Source: Bacillota bacterium
Lineage (GTDB): Bacteria; Bacillota; Sulfobacillia; RBS10-35
Length of the DNA: 10,444 bases
NCBI GenBank assembly: GCA_029960865.1
Contig: JASBVX010000030.1
Location: 1-10,444 of the forward strand
Reading direction: 5' to 3'
Under the pieces are notes generated by a model. It did no database searches. It saw nothing but the letters and a program-made list of their open reading frames with translations, and had not been told where the DNA came from. The first letter of the stretch is position 1. Every line of letters begins with the position of its first letter. The position numbers were made by a program, and so were the translations under genes. This document shows positions 1-6,463 of this stretch, piece after piece.

Positions 1-837
1 AGCCCCCTCATGGGAGCGGCCGCCGCCCTCATCATCTGGTACGCCCCCTTCTTCGTCTACCCCCTTCTCTCTTGGGCAGCCGCCGCCCTCCTTTTCTTCA
101 GCATCCCCGCGCCCAGAGAAAAAGGGACCCGCGAGACCCTTTCCTCTCTCCTTTCGTCCCTCGGGGTCATCGCCCGGCAAAAGGGACTTCCCCTTCTCAC
201 CGCCTTTCTGGCCGCCTCCCTGGCCATCTTTTTCCTCTTCGGGGTCCTCAGCCTCTTTGCCGACATGGTGGAAAAGCCCTTTGGCATCAAGGGGTTTGCC
301 AAAGGGCTCATCATCGCCATTCCCGTCGCCGCGATGGCTCTCACGTCCTATATCACCGGTACCCTCTTGCAGGGAAAACTGGGCCGTCTCGCCAAGCTTT
401 CCGTGGGAAGCGGCCTCTTCCTCATCGTCCTATCCTTCGTAGCCATGTACTTCTTCACCAAAAAGCTCTGGCCCTTCACGGCCGCCCTCTCCCTTTTGGG
501 GCTGGGAAACGGCCTTCTCCTGCCCGCCCTCAACACCCTCATCACCAGCTCCGTCTCCGCCAGGCGAAGGGGACTCATCACCTCCCTTTACGGCAGCGTC
601 CGCTTCGGCGGCGCTGCCTTGGGGCCACCCCTCTATAGCATGGCCATGGAGAGCGGGAAGGCCCTCACCTACCTGGGCTCAGGGGCCCTGGCGGCCCTCG
701 CCCTCCTTTTGAGTCTCTTCCTCATCCGCCAGGACCAGCTCCTGAAACCCATCAGCCCTAGCCCCGGCGATCCAACCAGCGGGGAGGGGGAGGAGGGGGA
801 GGAAGAGGAATCGCCCCATCATGGAGATCCTTTTTGA
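1..837 (+). CDS. MFS transporter, C-terminal half (5' end outside window)
   Basis: The reading frame is open from the first base, so the ATG at 10 is probably an internal Met and the gene starts upstream. The visible part (about 278 residues) is very hydrophobic. Two helices come first, then a charged loop around residues 36-55 that resembles the central cytoplasmic loop of 12-helix major facilitator proteins, then about six more helices ending near residue 240. The segment SARRRGLITSLYGSVRFGG, followed by ALGPP, resembles a conserved stretch of drug/solute MFS exporters. The protein would sit in the cytoplasmic membrane and move a small solute by proton antiport or symport; the substrate cannot be read from the sequence. 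The tail after the last helix is odd: it is acidic and low in complexity (GEGEEGEEEE). This tail overlaps the converging fliT-like gene on the other strand. The family is fairly secure, the specific function unknown. Confidence 0.85.
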   Translation, partial: SPLMGAAAALIIWYAPFFVYPLLSWAAAALLFFSIPAPREKGTRETLSSLLSSLGVIARQKGLPLLTAFLAASLAIFFLFGVLSLFADMVEKPFGIKGFAKGLIIAIPVAAMALTSYITGTLLQGKLGRLAKLSVGSGLFLIVLSFVAMYFFTKKLWPFTAALSLLGLGNGLLLPALNTLITSSVSARRRGLITSLYGSVRFGGAALGPPLYSMAMESGKALTYLGSGALAALALLLSLFLIRQDQLLKPISPSPGDPTSGEGEEGEEEESPHHGDPF

Positions 838-1039
838 CCTCTTCCATCCAGCGGGCCAAGTTCTCGCGGTTTCTTTCGTGGAGAGCCAGGAGGAGGAACC
901 AATCCCCGCCGTCTCCCTCTTGCGGCAGAGGCAACCCGTGGAGGAGACCCAGGGCAGCTTCCACCCCTGCCCATTGCCGCTCCTCCAAGGCCAGGGCCAG
1001 GGCCTCCTCTGCCTCCAGGAAGGCGCGGTAAAGGTTCAT
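758..1039 (-). CDS. FliT-like putative flagellar chaperone
   Basis: This is a 93-residue protein that begins MNLYRAFLEAEEALALALEE. It is mostly helical and charged up to about residue 72 and then ends in a seven-proline run followed by RWLDRRG. I chose the ATG at 1039-1037 because it overlaps the fliS stop as ATGA and has GGGAGGA nine bases upstream. A longer frame back to 1123 lies inside fliS and is not needed. Its size, helical content and place directly after fliD-flaG-fliS match FliT, the chaperone that holds the cap protein FliD before export. FliT sequences diverge strongly, so the name rests mainly on position. The poly-proline C terminus is unusual; it lies where the gene runs antisense to the last 80 bases of the MFS gene. 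Confidence 0.6.
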   Translation of the reverse strand: MNLYRAFLEAEEALALALEERQWAGVEAALGLLHGLPLPQEGDGGDWFLLLALHERNRENLARWMEEVKKDLHDGAIPLPPPPPPPRWLDRRG

Positions 1040-1395
1040 GCCCGGGCTTCCTCCCACGCTTCCTTGAGCTGCACCAGTATGTCCAATCCCTCCCGCACCT
1101 TGTCCGGACTGCGCTCCAGCCACCCTTGCCCCAACCGCCAGTAGACGAAATCATAGAGGGCATCCAGGGAGACCGCCAGGTTTCCCCCTTTTTCCCGATC
1201 GAGGATGCTCCTCAGGTAAGCGACGATTTCCTGGGCTTTGTGGAGGCGTGTTCCTCCCGAAAGCCCCTCTTCCATCTCCTTTACACCCAGACGGGTTTCC
1301 GCCACCGCCTTTTGCAAAAGCATGCGGATGAGCCCTGCCGGCGATGAACTGGCGATGGCCGACTGGCGATACTGGTCCAGGGCATAGCCCATCAT
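1036..1395 (-). CDS. fliS: Flagellar export chaperone FliS
   Basis: FliS binds the C-terminal disordered part of newly made flagellin in the cytoplasm, prevents early polymerisation and delivers it to the type III export gate. The 119 residues carry the family pattern throughout: ALDQYRQSAIASSSPAGLIRMLL near the N terminus (residues 5-27), a central KAQEIVAYLRSILDREKGG (53-71), then LYDFVYWRLGQ and a final helix ending LKEAWEEARA. The length is typical for the family. The start ATG at 1395-1393 overlaps the flaG stop as ATGA, with AAGGAG ten bases upstream; a second ATG follows at once. The stop in turn overlaps the fliT-like start, so the three small genes are probably translationally coupled. 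No flagellin gene lies in the window, so its client must be encoded elsewhere. Confidence 0.93.
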   Translation of the reverse strand: MMGYALDQYRQSAIASSSPAGLIRMLLQKAVAETRLGVKEMEEGLSGGTRLHKAQEIVAYLRSILDREKGGNLAVSLDALYDFVYWRLGQGWLERSPDKVREGLDILVQLKEAWEEARA

Positions 1396-1667
1396 GAGGC
1401 GCCATCTCCTTCCTGGAGCTTGAGCCGAATATCCCTCTCCACCCGGCTCAGCCGGGCGCTCAGTTCGCTGGAGGGAATCTGGTCCACCACTCGCCCGCTC
1501 TTCACTTCCCGGATCACGATGACCGCCTGCTGCAGGCGAGCATCGTAGGTAACCCCCACCACCACGGGAAGGCTGCTCAGCTTTTCCGTAAGCGCTTTCA
1601 CCTGGGCCGGGCTCGCCTGCCAGGATCGATCGCCGCCGGGAAGGAAGTTTTGTTCAATGCGTCCCAC
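1392..1667 (-). CDS. flaG: FlaG family protein
   Basis: This is a 91-residue protein with a GTG start. The frame is open far upstream inside fliD, but only this part is real. The GTG at 1667-1665 has a perfect AGGAGG seven bases upstream. The FlaG domain fills residues 22-81: a helix (AQVKALTEKLSSL), then beta strands around VVVGVTYDARLQQAVIVI, then REVKSGRVVDQIPSSELSAR, which matches the family pattern of a conserved Gly followed by hydrophobic residues and QIP. FlaG proteins sit next to fliD in many bacteria and affect filament length, but their molecular role is poorly defined. The gene starts 11 bases after fliD and overlaps the fliS start by four bases, so it belongs to the cap/chaperone operon. 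Confidence 0.85.
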   Translation of the reverse strand: MGRIEQNFLPGGDRSWQASPAQVKALTEKLSSLPVVVGVTYDARLQQAVIVIREVKSGRVVDQIPSSELSARLSRVERDIRLKLQEGDGAS

Positions 1668-1674
1668 CGCGGAC

Positions 1675-1680
1675 CCTCCT
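1675..1680 (-). promoter_or_regulatory. Ribosome binding site of flaG, fused to the fliD stop codon
   Basis: The minus strand reads TAGGAGG here. The fliD stop codon TAG (1681-1679) shares its AG with the AGGAGG that serves flaG. The spacing to the GTG start is seven bases. This site decides the flaG start and means that a ribosome ending on fliD is already positioned to start flaG. Confidence 0.8.
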
Positions 1681-3073
1681 ACGACTTCTTCCCGTACTGC
1701 GCTTGCACCGTCATGAGGTTGATGGCCGCCGCCATGGATTGGCTGAGCTGATTCATGCGGGCCATGGCGTCTTCCATGGCATTGAACTGACGGCGCAGGA
1801 GCTCCTCCCGCTGGAGCAAGAAATCTTGCATCCGGGTCATCCGGTCCTGGAGCATCCGCTCCTGGTTCTGCCACGCATTGCGGTTGCTGTCCAGGAGGCC
1901 CCCAGCCTTCAGCCAGCGATCCAGCTCCGGCAAAAGGCGGGAGGCAGCCCCTCCCGCCCCTGCCAATAGATCTTTCGTGCGGACGGAGTCCTGCCGCAAG
2001 GCCTCCTCCCAACGGGCGCCATCGAACTCCAGGGTGCCATCGGCCTTCTGGTGAATCCCCAGCTCCCCCAGGGGGGACAGAATCCGTCCCAGGCCTTGCT
2101 GGAGCAAGAGCACCTGCACATCCCCCTGCAAAGGCCCTGCCTTCTGGGAAACCGGATCGTAGCGGGTCGCCTCTTTGATGCTCCTCAAAAGCTCGTTCAT
2201 GGCGTCGACCCACTGGGCCACCCGGTCCCTTAAAGCGGCGCCATCCTCCTGAACGTTGACCGTCATGGAGTCCCCCGGCCGTCCGCCCGCCAGGGACACC
2301 TCCACCCCCGGAATGATGCCCGTAAGGGTCAGGCTGTCCTGCCGATAAGTCACCCCGTTCACTTCCACCAGGGTATCGGCAGCCGCCTGTATCACCGCCG
2401 GCCCCTGGGCATAGGTATCGCCCGCATTTTGCAGAATCCCCAGATCCACCAGCAGGGACCCGCCCGTAGGCCCTGCGGTGCCGTCGGCAAAGGCGATCCT
2501 CTGGCTGGCTCCCGGGCGGCTGCTCTCCAGCAAAAGGGCTGCGTAAGAGGTGCCGCTCTGGGGGTCGTAAGGGGTCACAACCCGGGCCTGAAGGCCGGTC
2601 TCGGGGGCCGTGGCCGTAATCAGCCGGGCCACCTCCTGCAGGGATTCTCCTCCCGTCAAGGAAATCGCGGCGCCCTGGATGGTCAACGTCCCCGTGTACC
2701 CCAAAGGGGCCGCCGGGTCCGTCACCGCCCCCGGTGCCGAGAGGAGGACTTCTCCCTGGGCCAGGGATTGAATCGTCACCTGATAGCGGCCGGCCAGGAC
2801 CTGACCGGCGTCGGTCAAGGACGCCTTGACGCCCTGGCTTCCTTCCACCGACACCTGATAGGGATGCCACGTCTCATCCTTCTGCCAGTCCGAGGTCAGA
2901 TCCCGCAGATTCTGCATCTGGCTCCGCAGCGGATTCCACGCATCGGCCTTGGCCTTCAGGGTAGAAAGCTGTTTTTGCAGCAGTTTGAGGGGCCGGCTTT
3001 CTGCCTGCAAGATGGCCTGAATCATCCGCTCCGTATCGATCCCGCTGATGATCCCGGCGACTCCCTCGGCCAA
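1679..3073 (-). CDS. fliD: Flagellar filament cap protein FliD (HAP2)
   Basis: FliD forms the ring at the filament tip under which flagellin subunits fold into the growing filament. This 464-residue protein has the FliD N-terminal signature straight after the start (GIISGIDTERMIQAILQAES, residues 7-26) and then a coiled segment. A beta-rich middle follows (about 75-270; IQSLAQGEVLLSAPG, VEVNGVTYRQDS). The FliD C-terminal domain ends in a long helix (QFNAMEDAMARMNQLSQSMA). The length is normal. The start is TTG at 3073-3071: an in-frame stop lies at 3124-3122, no ATG or GTG lies between, and purine-rich AAGGGGGAAAGGAA precedes the start. The gene follows the kinase by 54 bases and heads the flagellar block. 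It may be transcribed from its own sigma-28-type promoter as well as by read-through. Confidence 0.95.
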   Translation of the reverse strand: MAEGVAGIISGIDTERMIQAILQAESRPLKLLQKQLSTLKAKADAWNPLRSQMQNLRDLTSDWQKDETWHPYQVSVEGSQGVKASLTDAGQVLAGRYQVTIQSLAQGEVLLSAPGAVTDPAAPLGYTGTLTIQGAAISLTGGESLQEVARLITATAPETGLQARVVTPYDPQSGTSYAALLLESSRPGASQRIAFADGTAGPTGGSLLVDLGILQNAGDTYAQGPAVIQAAADTLVEVNGVTYRQDSLTLTGIIPGVEVSLAGGRPGDSMTVNVQEDGAALRDRVAQWVDAMNELLRSIKEATRYDPVSQKAGPLQGDVQVLLLQQGLGRILSPLGELGIHQKADGTLEFDGARWEEALRQDSVRTKDLLAGAGGAASRLLPELDRWLKAGGLLDSNRNAWQNQERMLQDRMTRMQDFLLQREELLRRQFNAMEDAMARMNQLSQSMAAAINLMTVQAQYGKKS

Positions 3074-3081
3074 ATTCCTTT

Positions 3082-3112
3082 CCCCCTTCTCTTTTCTTTT
3101 CGAAAAAGGGGG
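3082..3112. repeat. Inverted repeat in the kinase-fliD gap
   Basis: CCCCCTT at 3082-3088 pairs with AAGGGGG at 3106-3112. In minus-strand RNA the stem can extend to ten pairs with two G-U pairs. The G-rich arm on that strand forms part of the fliD ribosome binding site (AAGGGGG before the TTG). A transcript reading through from the kinase gene could therefore mask fliD translation, whereas one starting near 3090 would lack the C-rich arm. No U-tract follows on the minus strand, so it does not look like an ordinary terminator in that direction. Confidence 0.45.
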
Positions 3113-3124
3113 CTTTTCTCTTTA
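3097..3124 (-). promoter_or_regulatory. Candidate sigma-28/SigD-type flagellar promoter for fliD
   Basis: On the minus strand CTAAAG (TAAA at 3124-3121) is followed after 16 bases by TTCGAAAA (3104-3097). The sigma-28 consensus is TAAA, 14-16 bases, then GCCGATAA/T. The upstream box fits fully. The downstream box matches at five of eight positions, including the CGA core. A start site near 3090 would leave a short leader before the fliD TTG at 3073. The position is right for a late flagellar operon, but the GC-box part is weak. Confidence 0.4.
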
Positions 3125-3127
3125 GCC

Positions 3128-3243
3128 TCAATCGTGAGCCGCGGGCAGGGTAAACCAGAAATCGGCCCCTCCCTCCGGACCTTCTCCGATGCCCACCCGG
3201 CCGCCCTGCAGCTCCACCAGCCGCTTCACGATGGCCAAGCCCA
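3128..3243 (-). pseudogene. Displaced C-terminal tail of the histidine kinase (out of frame)
   Basis: This stretch translates to LGLAIVKRLVELQGGRVGIG and continues to a normal kinase ending (ADFWFTLPAAHD, stop at 3130-3128). It completes the ATP-binding domain: the second half of the G2 box, the following helix and the last strand. It is in a different frame from the kinase gene upstream. Adding one C between 3244 and 3243 gives GAGLGLAIV, the exact family consensus, and a full-length kinase of 492 residues. The stretch has no start of its own and is not a separate gene. It marks either a real frameshift mutation or a one-base sequence error. Confidence 0.85.
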
Positions 3244-4605
3244 GCCTGCCCCTTCTCCGGCTGGGCGCGAAGGATCGCTGCGGAAAAACCGCTCGAAGAC
3301 CTTTTCCCGGAATTCCACCGGTACCCCCGGCCCCTGGTCCTGCACGTGGACAGCCACCTCTTGCCCTTGCTTCTTCACTTCCAGGGTGATGGTCCCGCCG
3401 GGCGGGGAGTAGCGGAGGGCGTTGGTAACGAGGTTGCGGAGGACTTCATGGAGGCGCAGGGGATCAGCACGGCAGACAGCGTCTTCGTCCCCTTCCAGCT
3501 GGAGCCGGAGATCCTTTTCTTCGGCCTGGGCCTTGAATTCCTGAAAGAGAAGGGCCGCTTCCTCAAAGGGCCGTACCGCCCCCAGATCGAACTGCACCCC
3601 GCCCGCATCCAGGCGGGCCATGTCCAGGAGGTCCTGGATGAGGCGCCGCAGCGTCTGGCCCTGGCTCTGCATCAGCTGGAGGACCTGGGCCTCTTCCCCG
3701 GCGTCGATGGCCCCTTCCTGCCAGAGCTCCAGAAAACCTAAAAGGGAGGTCAAAGGTCCCCGCAGCTCGTGGGACACATCGGCGATGAAGGCCCGCCGCC
3801 ATTCCTCCAGCCGCTTTCGCTCTTCCAGGGTGCGGGCCACCGCTTCGGTGGCCGTCCCCAGGGCATGGCTCAGCTGGCGAATCTCCTGAGGAAGGGAAAG
3901 ATCCTGCTCCAGGGCGGCAAAGCGCTCGCCCAGGGGCCTTTCGGGATCGGAGGAGAACTCCTGGGCCAGGCCCGCCAGCTCCTCCAGGGGCCTCCCCAGC
4001 CGCCGGCTGAAGTAGGCCGCGACCCCTGTCCCCAGGAGAAAGGCCAGGAAGAGGGAAAGGATCACCAGTCTCCCCAGATCCCAGGTGAGGGCCTCCAGCC
4101 CCTCCAGAGGACGATGCAAAAAGACGGCTCCCACCACCCGGCCGCCCTGGGAAATGGGCACCGCCACGGAAAGGGTCGCCTTCTGGGCCACCGGGATCCC
4201 CCAGAGCTGGGGACTGGGGCGCCGATAGACCACCGTCTCGCCCCTCAGGACCCTGGCCACCGCTTCATCGGAAAGTCGAAACCCCACCACGTTCTCAAAG
4301 GCGGGGGTGGTGGCCAGGATCACCCCCGTGCGGTTCACCACCCAGGGCTCGGCCCCCAGAAACGGGCGCAGAAGGGAAAGGGTCCTCTGGATCTGGCGGG
4401 AAGAAGCCCCCTGGGCCAGATCGTCCTGCACCACCAGGGCTACCTGCCGGCCATCGCTCTCCAGCTGCTGGATCTGCCGGTTCTGGAGGTAATTCTGCAC
4501 CAGCGGAAGGAGAAGGAGGCTCCCCAGCAGGAGGGCGATGAAGGTGAGGGCCACGTAGGAAAAAAGAAGGCGCCCGAACAGGCGGCGGGGAAAAGGGAGC
4601 CTCAT
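3226..4605 (-). CDS. Sensor histidine kinase, frameshifted in the G2 box
   Basis: This is a membrane sensor kinase that should phosphorylate the response regulator encoded just upstream. As read it has 459 residues: transmembrane helix about 13-36, an extracytoplasmic sensor region about 40-172, a second helix about 178-198, a HAMP linker to about 260, and a HisKA domain with phospho-acceptor His279 in FIADVSHELRGPLTSLLG. The ATPase domain follows, with an N box (LRNLVTNALRYSPPGG, 389-404), a G1 box (DQGPG, 423-427) and an F box (VFERFFRSD). The frame then leaves the family at residue 455 and ends in WAWPS. The proper ending lies one frame over (3128-3243). The start ATG overlaps the regulator stop as ATGA. 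If the deletion is real, ATP binding and autophosphorylation should be lost or severely impaired; if it is a sequencing slip, this is an ordinary PhoR/WalK-like kinase of 492 residues. Confidence 0.92.
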   Translation of the reverse strand: MRLPFPRRLFGRLLFSYVALTFIALLLGSLLLLPLVQNYLQNRQIQQLESDGRQVALVVQDDLAQGASSRQIQRTLSLLRPFLGAEPWVVNRTGVILATTPAFENVVGFRLSDEAVARVLRGETVVYRRPSPQLWGIPVAQKATLSVAVPISQGGRVVGAVFLHRPLEGLEALTWDLGRLVILSLFLAFLLGTGVAAYFSRRLGRPLEELAGLAQEFSSDPERPLGERFAALEQDLSLPQEIRQLSHALGTATEAVARTLEERKRLEEWRRAFIADVSHELRGPLTSLLGFLELWQEGAIDAGEEAQVLQLMQSQGQTLRRLIQDLLDMARLDAGGVQFDLGAVRPFEEAALLFQEFKAQAEEKDLRLQLEGDEDAVCRADPLRLHEVLRNLVTNALRYSPPGGTITLEVKKQGQEVAVHVQDQGPGVPVEFREKVFERFFRSDPSRPAGEGAGWAWPS

Positions 4606-5294
4606 CCTTCATCGCCCTGGGGATCGAAGCGATAGCCCACGCCCCATGCCGTCCTGATAAGGCGGCCCCGACCTTCTTCCCCCAGTTTCCTGCGGATCCG
4701 CCTGATATGCTCGTCCACCGTCCGCTCATCACCGTCGTAGTCCCAGCCCCAGATTCTTTCCAGAAGCTGATGGCGGCTCAGGGCCTGACCGGGGTGGCGG
4801 GCAAGAAAGAAGAGAAGATCGAATTCCTTGGGCGCCAGCACGACTTCTTCCCCCCGGTAGATCACCCGCCTCCCTTTGCCATCCAGGATGAGGTCGGGGT
4901 ATTCCAGGACCATCTCTCCCTGGCCCTGGCTTCTCCGCAGAAGGGCTTTCACCCGGGCCAGGAGCTGGCGGGGGCTGAAGGGCTTCACCACGTAATCATC
5001 GGCCCCCACCTCCAACCCTTTCACCTCGTCTTCCTCCTGGCCGAGGGCCGTCAGCATCAGGATAGGCACCAGGGATTCCCGGCGGATCTCCCGGCAGACC
5101 AGCCACCCGTCCATTCCGGGAAGGAGGACATCTAGCACCACCGCATCAGGGTTCTCCTCGGCGACTCTTTCCATGGCCTGAGGGCCGTCCTCCGCTTCCA
5201 CCACCTGATATCCTTCCAGGGCCAGGGTCCGCCGCAAGAGGGCGCGGATGGCGGGATCGTCTTCTACCACCAGTATCTTGATGGCCCCGCTCAA
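4602..5294 (-). CDS. OmpR/PhoB-family response regulator
   Basis: This is a cytoplasmic DNA-binding regulator of 230 residues, the normal length for the family. The receiver domain (6-120) has the acidic pocket Glu11-Asp12-Asp13, phospho-acceptor Asp55 in VVLDVLLPGMDG, Thr82 and Lys104 (VKPFSPRQLLARV). A linker leads to the winged-helix domain (about 128-226), recognisable by LAPKEFDLLFFLARHPGQ, the recognition-helix stretch DERTVDEHIRRIRRKLGE and the wing RTAWGVGYRFDP. The start is TTG at 5294-5292, overlapping the htrA stop as TTGA, with GGAGGAGG seven bases upstream. It is coupled on both sides, to htrA and to the kinase. By analogy with CssRS and WalRK systems, which are linked to HtrA-type proteases, it may respond to envelope stress; that role is inferred from context only. 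Confidence 0.95.
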   Translation of the reverse strand: MSGAIKILVVEDDPAIRALLRRTLALEGYQVVEAEDGPQAMERVAEENPDAVVLDVLLPGMDGWLVCREIRRESLVPILMLTALGQEEDEVKGLEVGADDYVVKPFSPRQLLARVKALLRRSQGQGEMVLEYPDLILDGKGRRVIYRGEEVVLAPKEFDLLFFLARHPGQALSRHQLLERIWGWDYDGDERTVDEHIRRIRRKLGEEGRGRLIRTAWGVGYRFDPQGDEG

Positions 5295-6445
5295 GGCACC
5301 GCCTCCTCCATTTCCCCCAGAATCACCCTCACCCGCTGGACCTGGCCCTGCCGCTCAACCTTCAGCTCCACCTCATCCCCCGGATGGCTCATCTCAAGGA
5401 AGGTCAAAAGCTGCAGGTAATCGGCAAGAGGCTCTCCGTTCCATGCCACCAGCCGGTCCCCTTCCAAAAGACCTGCCTTCTGGGCTGGGCTGTCGGGGCT
5501 GAAGCCCGCGACGGTGAGATCCAAGAGGACTTCCCCCGTCAAGAAATCCCGCCCCAGCACGCTAAAAGCCGCCCCCAGGTAAGCCCGCCTGACATGCCCG
5601 ACCCGCACCAGATCTTCCACGACCCGCTGCACGGCGTTGGCGGGGATGGCGTAGCCCAAACCCTGCCCCCCACCTTCCTTCAGGGTGGTGATTCCCACCA
5701 CCCTTCCCTGCATGTCCACCAGGGGGCCGCCGCTATTTCCCCGATCCACCGCGGCATCGGTCTGGATGAGACGGGTGACCCGCTGCCGGTCAAAATCGCC
5801 CAAGGTCACCTGGTTCCCCGTATACCCATAGAGGGTCGGGACGATCCCGCTAACCACCCCAAAGGTCACCGTCTTCCCCAGCCCTTCCCCAAAGGGGTAG
5901 CCCAGGGCCAGGACAGGTTGTCCCGCCTCCAGGGCGTCGGAGTCACCAAAGAGGGCCACCTTCACCGAATCGTCCAGGGTTATTTTCAGAACTGCCAGGT
6001 CGGTCAGGGGATCTTCCCCCACCAGGGTGGCCGGCACCCGTTTGCCGCTGGGCAAAAGGGCCAAAAAGAGGTCACCCCCGGACACCACATGGTAGTTGGT
6101 GACGAGAAATCCCATGGGATCGAAGAGGGTGCCGCTTCCCGCCGTGGCGGTGGTCTTCTCCCCAAAATAGCTGTTCTCCCGCCTCTGGCTGATGATTCCC
6201 ACCACCGCCGGACCCGTCTGGCGGACGACCGCCACCGTGGGGGGAAGGGGGACAGCGGCGGGCGGCGGTGCTTCCACATAAGGCGGCCGTTCCAGGCGCA
6301 GGGTCCACCCCAAGTGGGGCAGGAGCCAGAGGGTCAAAAGGCTTCCCAGCATAGCCGCCGCCAGCCCATAGATAACCCAAACCCAGAAAGGAGGCCTTCC
6401 CGGCGGGGATCCCTGGACAACCGGCGGCTGCGATTGTTCCTTCAT
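5291..6445 (-). CDS. htrA: HtrA/DegP-family serine protease with one PDZ domain
   Basis: This is a membrane-anchored serine protease that degrades or handles misfolded proteins outside the membrane. Of its 384 residues, the short N terminus is cytoplasmic and a transmembrane helix spans about 20-44. A proline-rich linker (57-70) then leads to the trypsin-like domain (about 73-280). The catalytic triad is visible: His119 in LVTNYHVVSGG, Asp149 in DPLTDLAVLKI and Ser238 in DRGNSGGPLVD. A single PDZ domain (about 288-378) contains GFSPDSPAQKAGLLEGDRLV and the following strands. The membrane anchor and single PDZ are typical of Gram-positive HtrA proteins. The ATG at 6445-6443 has no good ribosome binding site, but an in-frame stop 18 bases upstream leaves no earlier start. 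Its stop overlaps the regulator start, which ties it to the two-component system. Confidence 0.95.
   Translation of the reverse strand: MKEQSQPPVVQGSPPGRPPFWVWVIYGLAAAMLGSLLTLWLLPHLGWTLRLERPPYVEAPPPAAVPLPPTVAVVRQTGPAVVGIISQRRENSYFGEKTTATAGSGTLFDPMGFLVTNYHVVSGGDLFLALLPSGKRVPATLVGEDPLTDLAVLKITLDDSVKVALFGDSDALEAGQPVLALGYPFGEGLGKTVTFGVVSGIVPTLYGYTGNQVTLGDFDRQRVTRLIQTDAAVDRGNSGGPLVDMQGRVVGITTLKEGGGQGLGYAIPANAVQRVVEDLVRVGHVRRAYLGAAFSVLGRDFLTGEVLLDLTVAGFSPDSPAQKAGLLEGDRLVAWNGEPLADYLQLLTFLEMSHPGDEVELKVERQGQVQRVRVILGEMEEAVP
5302..5309 (-). promoter_or_regulatory. Ribosome binding site that fixes the TTG start of the response regulator
   Basis: The minus strand carries GGAGGAGG seven bases before TTG at 5294. 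It lies inside the last codons of htrA. No ATG or GTG in the right frame competes, and starting here leaves the receiver domain complete. Confidence 0.7.
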
Positions 6446-6463
6446 ATCAGGAGGTATTTTACT

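Noticed and set aside
1668..2870. In-frame upstream extension of flaG through most of fliD
   Set aside because: The extension is glycine/arginine/proline-rich and overlaps real FliD coding. The GTG at 1667 has a perfect SD and gives a normal FlaG length.
2429..3412. Plus-strand open frame of about 327 codons opposite fliD
   Set aside because: No recognisable domain, and it spans two well-supported minus-strand genes and their gap. Lack of stops reflects GC content.
6449..6456. AGGAGGT on the plus strand just before htrA on the other strand
   Set aside because: No ATG, GTG or TTG follows at a useful distance on the plus strand. It is the complement of the CCTCCT in the htrA leader.
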